From: Tethya wilhelma | Taxonomy: Eukaryota; Porifera; Demospongiae; Tethyida; Tethyidae | NCBI GenBank assembly: GCA_964030475.1 | Contig: CAXIPT010000008.1 | Location: 1,525,709-1,589,708 of the forward strand | Direction: 5' to 3' | Length of the DNA: 64,000 bases | Shown: piece by piece, positions 57,785-64,000 of the stretch | Position numbering within the stretch: position 1 is the stretch's first letter | Layout: the number at the start of each line of letters is the position of its first letter | Translations under genes and position numbers: made by a program | The notes under the pieces: model-generated | Databases searched by the model: none | What the model saw: the letters and a program-made list of their open reading frames with translations, nothing else | Told to the model about the DNA's origin: nothing

Positions 57785-60243
57785 ATGGCTCTCACTTCAA
57801 GGCTTTCTCTGGTCACAGCTAGGTACTGAGAATCAAATCTAGCTATAGACAGTCCTTACGCGCGCCCAATTGTTTGTGTACAATTTTAATTTCAGCGCGA
57901 AAAAGCATTACGTCATTGAAACGGCAGCTCATTAAATCTGCCGTATTGTGACCTCGTCTTTGAGAAAAGTTTTCTTGAGAAAGAAAGAAGCTATTGAACC
58001 AAAATAAAAAGAAACCAGTAGAGGAACCTAATCTGATTGCAGGAACCGTTTGAACCAATGATTTGCAAGTTTGGAAACACTAGCAGCAGCGTTTCTCTTG
58101 CACAACCCTTTCTTGATCCAGCCTGAGTTGTGTCACAAGTTACTCTAGAATGGCATTCCTGACCAATATTTTTTACCCAAGACTCTTTCAAAGCTTAGTA
58201 CAAAGGTAAATTTAGGATTCTAACTAGCAAAGAACCATTTTGCAGGGTTTGATCTAGGCTATTTGAAGCCCTGAATAATGACAATTTTTACAGAATTTGG
58301 TTGATTGAACACACATTATATGGTAGGTCTTTGAAGTAGACACCCCAAATATCAAGTATTTATGATTGTTTGAGTAACAAAAACTTCAAAAAAGTCTCAG
58401 AAAGGCCGAAAATAAGCAGTTCTTAGGTGCTTTAAATTAATATGAATATTCATGAAGTTGTTGAGCTGAGGTCAGAGGTGAGGTGTAGAGGCATAGTATG
58501 GTAAATTGCATTGAAAAATTGCTGAACTTTGAGCAGTTGTTTCAGGCAAATGACACCTGCAAAATGAAACAGACACAGGATTCATGTAGAACTATCCTTT
58601 AGCTATCAGTATTTGCAAACTGAGCTCAAAATATTTGTCAGGACTGCTAATCTAGAGCAAAATATGTGGGGTGTTTGCATCTCATTAAAAAAATGAGCTG
58701 AAGAAACAACCCTGTAACTTTCTTTCTGTGATACCTGTGGAAATGAGACAAACATCATTGGATAGTTGAAGAAGAGAGCAATTCTACAGACTTTAGTCCA
58801 AGTCTTATGCATGCTCAGAGTCCAGTATATCATTCATTGAAGATAACATATAAATTTTAATTTTATTCATGCTTTACTCTAGGCTTGACCACAAACTTCC
58901 TGCCTGCAAATAAATTTGAGTGCGCGCGTAAGGACTGTAGAGACATTGTGTAAATGATGAGGAACAGCGAATTACTGATATCTTTCTGACAATTGCAACA
59001 TACACAGGTGGAGGTAGTGGTATTGGTCGTGCAACGTGTGAGGTGTTTGCTCGTGAAGGAGCCTCAGTGGCAGTGGTGGGGAACATACAGTCTGACAATG
59101 AGGAGACTGTGAGACTCCTTAGAGAGATAGCAGAGAAGAATGGCCATCAGGGGTCAAAGTTCATCCCATTTGAGGTTGACGTGTCTGATTCCAGTCAGGT
59201 GGATGCCCTCTTTGAGTCACTGGAGAGGTCATTTGGAGAGGAACTCCCACTCTCAGTCATTGTCAACTCAGCTGGTATTGTATCAATACAATCACTCTTT
59301 ACAGAAACCAATTATGAAAGAATAATGGATGTTAATTTAAAGGTATGTCTATGTATTATTATCAAAATTTAATAATTATTACCTTCTAATTCTTGAACAG
59401 AATTATTCATGGTAGTTGATACTGCTCTTACTGTCTATAGACTCCCTAGCTCAGACAATGCACATTTCTTGGTTGGTAATATTCGACACTATGAAGATGA
59501 TACGATTGTTCTGTTATACAATTTTGATACAGGGGACATATCTTGTGGTCCAGACTGGTGCTAAGATGATGGTGGAGAAGAAAGTTAAGAATGGTTCCAT
59601 CATTAACATCTCCAGTATACAAGCAAAGGTATATTGATTTGCAGAATAGTCTACATGAGCACTTATAAGGACTTGTTTTTGGATGACTTGTAGTCAGGAA
59701 GCAATTTCCCCAGCTATGCAGCATCTAAGGGTGGTGTTTCTAGCTTCACTTTAGCATGTGCCAAAAATCTTGGAAAGTGAGTATAACACAAAGCTCTGGT
59801 ACATCCATTTAACGCACTAATTTATGCAGGCATAGTATTCGTTGTAATGCCATTCTTCCTGGGTTCATTTTAACTGCATTATCAACCCCAGTATCAAAAG
59901 ACAAACTTGATGAAGTAAGTCAACATTTATTTTATTATTTGCAGTGACATTGTATTTAACAGTTTATAGCTGAAAAGTCCAAAAATATTGCCCTTGGAAG
60001 ACCAGGAACACCTGAAGGTATTCACTGTGGAAACTTATTGTTGCTCCTGAGTGCTTGCATGTCTCAACTGCAGAAGTTGGTGAATTGTGTGGGTTTTTAG
60101 CTTCAGACAAAAGCAGTTACATCACTGGTACTTGTATTGAGATCACAGGTAAGGTAAAAAACAATCTTAGGTTACAGGCTCTGGATAAGAGTAATGTAAT
60201 TATTTATTATAATGACTGTATAGGTGGACGTGGTGTGCTTTGA
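57785..60243 (+). CDS. SDR-C: HSD17B8-like SDR, first splice donor lost
   Basis: Exon 1 57785-57818 (MALTSRLSLVT, 34 nt), then 59008-59342, 59533-59628, 59694-59776, 59830-59914, 59963-60017, 60074-60148 and 60224-60243. Seen: GGGSGIGRATCEVFAREGAS, NSAG, NISS, SYAASK catalytic pair, RCNAILPGF, ITGTCIEITG and end GRGVL. Exon 1 ends ...GTCACAG like SDR-A but is followed by CTAGGTAC instead of GT; use of the GT four bases on would break the frame. Intron 1 also contains a 1090-bp TIR element. Exons 2-8 are clean and in phase. It may be a pseudogene, or may use another start. Confidence 0.8.
57849..58938. mobile_element. Candidate 1090-bp transposon in SDR-C intron 1
   Basis: ACAGTCCTTACGCGCGC on the left and its inverse GCGCGCGTAAGGACTGT on the right, 17 bp exact. 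No ORF of note inside. No target duplication could be recognised, so this is tentative. Confidence 0.55.
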
Positions 60244-60305
60244 CATGTTACTAGGTCAACTGCAACACTTTTCTCTTCATCAGTATTTTAGTGATTTTTT
60301 GTATN

Positions 60306-61443
60306 CATTTGAGGTTGACGTGTCTGATTCCAGTCAGGTGGATGCCCTCTTTGAGTCACTGGAGAGGTCATTTGGAGAGGAACTCCCACTCTCAGTCATT
60401 GTCAACTCAGCTGGTATTGTATCAATACAATCACTCTTTACAGAAACCAATTATGAAAGAATAATGGATGTTAATTTAAAGGTATGTCTATGTATTATTA
60501 TCAAAATTTAATAATTATTACCTTCTAATTCTTGAACAGAATTATTCATGGTAGTTGATACTGCTCTTACTGTCTATAGACTCCCTAGCTCAGACAATGC
60601 ACATTTCTTGGTTGGTAATATTCGACACTATGAAGATGATACGATTGTTCTGTTATACAATTTTGATACAGGGGACATATCTTGTGGTCCAGACTGGTGC
60701 TAAGATGATGGTGGAGAAGAAAGTTAAGAATGGTTCCATCATTAACATCTCCAGTATACAAGCAAAGGTATATTGATTTGCAGAATAGTCTACATGAGCA
60801 CTTATAAGGACTTGTTTTTGGATGACTTGTAGTCAGGAAGCAATTTCCCCAGCTATGCAGCATCTAAGGGTGGTGTTTCTAGCTTCACTTTAGCATGTGC
60901 CAAAAATCTTGGAAAGTGAGTATAACACAAAGCTCTGGTACATCCATTTAACGCACTAATTTATGCAGGCATAGTATTCGTTGTAATGCCATTCTTCCTG
61001 GGTTCATTTTAACTGCATTATCAACCCCAGTATCAAAAGACAAACTTGATGAAGTAAGTCAACATTTATTTTATTATTTGCAGTGACATTGTATTTAACA
61101 GTTTATAGCTGAAAAGTCCAAAAATATTGCCCTTGGAAGACCAGGAACACCTGAAGGTATTCACTGTGGAAACTTATTGTTGCTCCTGAGTGCTTGCATG
61201 TCTCAACTGCAGAAGTTGGTGAATTGTGTGGGTTTTTAGCTTCAGACAAAAGCAGTTACATCACTGGTACTTGTATTGAGATCACAGGTAAGGTAAAAAA
61301 CAATCTTAGGTTACAGGCTCTGGATAAGAGTAATGTAATTATTTATTATAATGACTGTATAGGTGGACGTGGTGTGCTTTGACATGTTACTAGGTCAACT
61401 GCAACACTTTTCTCTTCATCAGTATTTTAGTGATTTTTTGTAT
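60306..61443 (+). repeat. Direct repeat of 59167-60304 across an N: SDR-C part repeated
   Basis: Every stretch I compared between 59167-60304 and 60306-61443 is identical, introns included, at an offset of 1139, with the single N (60305) between. It repeats SDR-C from mid exon 2 to beyond the stop (exon copies 60672-60767, 60833-60915, 60969-61053, 61102-61156, 61213-61287, 61363-61382). This is best explained as two overlapping contig ends laid side by side rather than a gene. Confidence 0.9.
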
Positions 61444-61631
61444 CAATTCTGTGTCAAGACAGACAGTCCAAAATTGGATGACAATAAAATTAATTATGAT
61501 TGTATGACAAGCAGTATCAGAGCTGTATGCAATGATGTTGATCTGGCGACCTTTACCACATAGATAGTTCATTCGGACAACGCCACAGGACTCACTGTAG
61601 GACACTACAGCTAGCACATGAGCACCAAGGC
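61444..61631. other. Spacer and promoter region of SDR-D
   Basis: Short spacer between the repeated SDR-C end and ATG 61632. No element recognised. Confidence 0.35.
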
Positions 61632-63003
61632 ATGTCTTTAGTCTCAAGACTTGCAGTGGTTACTGGTAAGCCGGTATCTATAGCCCTCTATTCGGTGTAT
61701 ATGTTTTTCCTGAGCCTATTCCTATATTTTAATATTTTAATATTCTATTAATAATTATAAATAATTATTATTAGAATTATGTATTAAATATGCAGAACAC
61801 TCTGAATGACTGTAAGTCTATTGGTACTTTCAAAGTTATAAATTTAGGTAGAAAATTCATTGTTCATCATAAACAGGTGGAGGTAGTGGTATTGGTCGTG
61901 CAACATGTGAGGTGTTTGCTCGTGAAGGAGCCTCAGTGGCAGTGGTAGGGAACATACAGTCTGACAATGAGGAGACTGTGAGACTCCTTAGAGAGATAGC
62001 GGAGAAGAATGGCCATCAGGGGTCAAAGTTCATCCCATTTGAGGTTGACGTGTCTAATTCCAGTCAGGTGGATGCCCTCTTTGAGTCACTGGAGAGGTCA
62101 TTTGGAGAGGAACTCCCGCTCTCAGTCATTGTCAACTCAGCTGGTATTGGATCCATGAAGTCTCTCTTCACTGAAACCAATTATGAAAGAGTAATGGATG
62201 TTAATTTGAAGGTATACAGTAAATATGATCCATTGGACATTTGCAATAAGACTCATGGTACTTGATGAATTTCAGGGGACATATCTTGTGGTCCAAACTG
62301 GTGCTAAGATGATGGTGGAGAAGAACGTTAAGAATGGTTCCATCATTAACATCTCCAGTATACAAGCAAAGGTACCAATATGTGTGTGTTTACCTAATGA
62401 TTATGAATTGCAAGAATTTGATACGTGTGTTTAGATCGGAAGTAATTACCCCAGCTATGCAGCATCTAAAGGTGGTGTCTTAAGCTTGACTTTAGCATGT
62501 GCTAAGGAGCTTGGAAAGTGAGTGTATAGTACTACACAATATTATGCTGAGTTTTATACAAGTTCAGGTCTTAGAGATATAATTATTATGCAGGCATAAC
62601 ATTCGTTGTAATGCAATTCTTCCTGGATTGATATCAACTGCTATGTCAGCAGTTGTACCTAGGGAGAGACTTGATAAAGTAGGCCAGTACTATTGTGGAT
62701 GAAGACTACTATTAACCTCAACTTTACATGCATGACGTGCAGTATGTAGCTGAAAAAGTCTCCCTTGGAAGACCAGGAAGGCCTGAAGGTAATTATGCTG
62801 AGCATAGATTGATAAATAACTTTGTTTTATCAACTGTAGAAGTTGGTGAATTGTGTGGGTTCTTAGCTTCGGACAAGAGCAGTTACATCACTGGTGCTTG
62901 TATTGAGATCACAGGTGAGGCATTGAGCTTGTGGATGGCAGAATTATAAAAACAGTATTGCTTTAATAATTATTATTGTGCACATGTAGGTGGGGCACTC
63001 TGA
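61632..63003 (+). CDS. HSD17B8: SDR-D: HSD17B8-like SDR, complete in eight exons
   Basis: Exons 61632-61665 (MSLVSRLAVVT), 61877-62211, 62276-62371, 62435-62517, 62594-62678, 62743-62788, 62840-62914, 62990-63003 (GAL and TGA). Total 768 nt, 255 aa plus stop, all GT-AG and in phase. Motifs: TGGGSGIG, NSAGIGS, NGSIINISSIQAK, SYAASK catalytic Tyr/Lys, RCNAILPG, ITGACIEITGG. Exon 2 is nearly identical to SDR-C, while introns and later exons differ more. The role is as for SDR-A: NAD(P)-dependent ketoacyl or hydroxysteroid redox, inferred from family. Confidence 0.88.
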
Positions 63004-63581
63004 CAAGTATAGATGGAAGTTGTTTTGTTGTGTATTGTACAGTCATGTATGTTGTAAAAATTTAACAAGTTGGAATAACGACCATTACCTGTTTTCCAGT
63101 ACATGGAGTTGGGTTATTATTTATACACAAAAACGCACATGGACCCTGCAAAGGACCGGTTAAAAATGACGTAATCTTTAAAATGGATGCCAGCACTGGA
63201 GCTCAATCCGATTGTTTTCTCTGCTTCTGAGCGGGGAGGAGAGATACAAAGATGAGAGAAGTGAGAATAATCTTTAAAACACTTACTAATCTCAGCTGGG
63301 CGTGGTAGATTTCCATAATCAAGGTATAATGAGTTGGTGTATAATTGTAAATGTGTAAATGGATGGACCAGACATCCCATTGGGCCAGACGGTTTCAAAC
63401 AATCAAATTTCAATGCAATATCATACTAAATGATATTGTAGGCCAACAAAATTGTCTCTGTAGTAAACTGATACGACCCAAATCTTTTAATTCAGTCCAT
63501 CCGACAAAATTCTCAGGTTCCTCATGTTACAGCCTCTGTTTGAGCCAGGCCACTGTAATACAGATGGACCAGTCAATAAAA
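63004..63581. other. 3' flank of SDR-D, no gene seen
   Basis: AT-rich with scattered short ORFs lacking homology or splice support. Confidence 0.4.
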
Positions 63582-64000
63582 AACTGTTGCATCTGATCCA
63601 CACTACTTCAAACGCAAGAATTAAATAACTTGTAACCATTCTTGATTGTCTCTCACAATTACTGTTTTACAGTCGTCTATATATATGTTTGAATGAAGTG
63701 TAGAAGGAGTCTGGTCCTTGAGAAACTGTTGCATTTGATCCACACTGCTTCAAACACAGGATTATGATAGCATTAAGGTTGGTCAGTGTATCTATTGTAA
63801 CCATTCTTGATTGTCTCTCACAATAACTGTTTTACTGTCGTCTATGTTTGACTCTAATGTAGAACTGAGGACCGGTCCTTGAAAAACTGTTGCATTTGAT
63901 CCACATTGCTTCAAACACAGGATTATGATTGCACTAAGGTTTGTCTGTGTATCTATTGTAACCATTCTTGACTGTGTCTAACAATTACTGTTTTACTGTC
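63582..64000. repeat. Tandem repeat, ~145-160-bp unit, runs out of the window
   Basis: AAACTGTTGCATTTGATCCA-like starts at about 63582, 63724 and 63883. Each is followed by ACTGCTTCAAACACAGGAT, ATTGTAACCATTCTTGA and TGTTTTACTGTC words. Confidence 0.85.

Noticed and set aside
59446..60863. Two identical 92-aa minus-strand open frames (59446-59724, 60585-60863)
   Set aside because: They are antisense to SDR-C exon 3 and its flanks, and are duplicated only because of the probable assembly repeat.

Overview
The window looks like draft-assembly sequence from a small-intron, AT-rich invertebrate. A demosponge such as Amphimedon is my best guess, but that is inference. Supporting signs are metazoan-type spliced genes with GT-AG introns (often under 150 bp), metazoan families (AGPAT, sulfite oxidase, an HSD17B8-like SDR, MFS transporters), a THAP-domain Kolobok transposon, piggyBac, CACTA, hAT-type and MULE elements, and many (TG)n tracts. 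Isolated N characters at 1369, 3138, 6678, 19133, 20397, 28926-28929, 30000, 40835, 47584 and 60305 look like contig joins. Several sit exactly where a gene or repeat is cut or duplicated.

Layout. 0.3-3 kb: 3' part of an AGPAT3/4-type acyltransferase (+). 4.6-6.2 kb: single-exon sulfite oxidase SUOX-1 (+). 7.0-7.5 kb: small two-exon gene of unknown function. 9.2-12.6 kb: two tandem HSD17B8-like SDR genes (-), the second with a 2-bp frameshift. 12.8-14.5 kb: SUOX-2 (-), with its leader peptide out of frame. 14.9-16.6 kb: single-exon TPR protein of bacterial type (-) with two in-frame TAG codons. 16.6-17.9 kb: a 1250-bp transposon whose empty site is also in the window. 18-36 kb: fragments of an MFS transporter family, cut up by CACTA, Kolobok, MITE and other repeats. 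36.9-42.6 kb: hAT-type MITE, DDE transposase pseudogene, piggyBac MITE and transposase fragment, 378-bp tandem repeat. 43.7-52.1 kb: a ~200-bp satellite array interrupted by a 1052-bp TIR element and two piggyBac copies. 52.8-57.3 kb: a complete MULE-like transposon with 71-bp perfect TIRs and an intact spliced 1159-aa transposase. 57.8-63 kb: two more HSD17B8-like SDR genes (+); one has lost its first splice donor and is partly repeated across an N by what looks like an assembly artefact. 63.6 kb to the end: a ~150-bp tandem repeat.

The cellular genes form a locally duplicated metabolic neighbourhood: SUOX x2 plus a 3' fragment, SDR x4, TPR x2 (one only a start fragment), MFS x3 or more. Near-identical patches between copies suggest gene conversion. 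The SDRs share one exon layout (34 nt / about 340 / 96 / 83 / 85-88 / 34-55 / 75 / 14-20). That allowed exact exon boundaries, a missing first exon and frame breaks to be found by reading-phase bookkeeping. No tRNA, rRNA or CRISPR array was seen.
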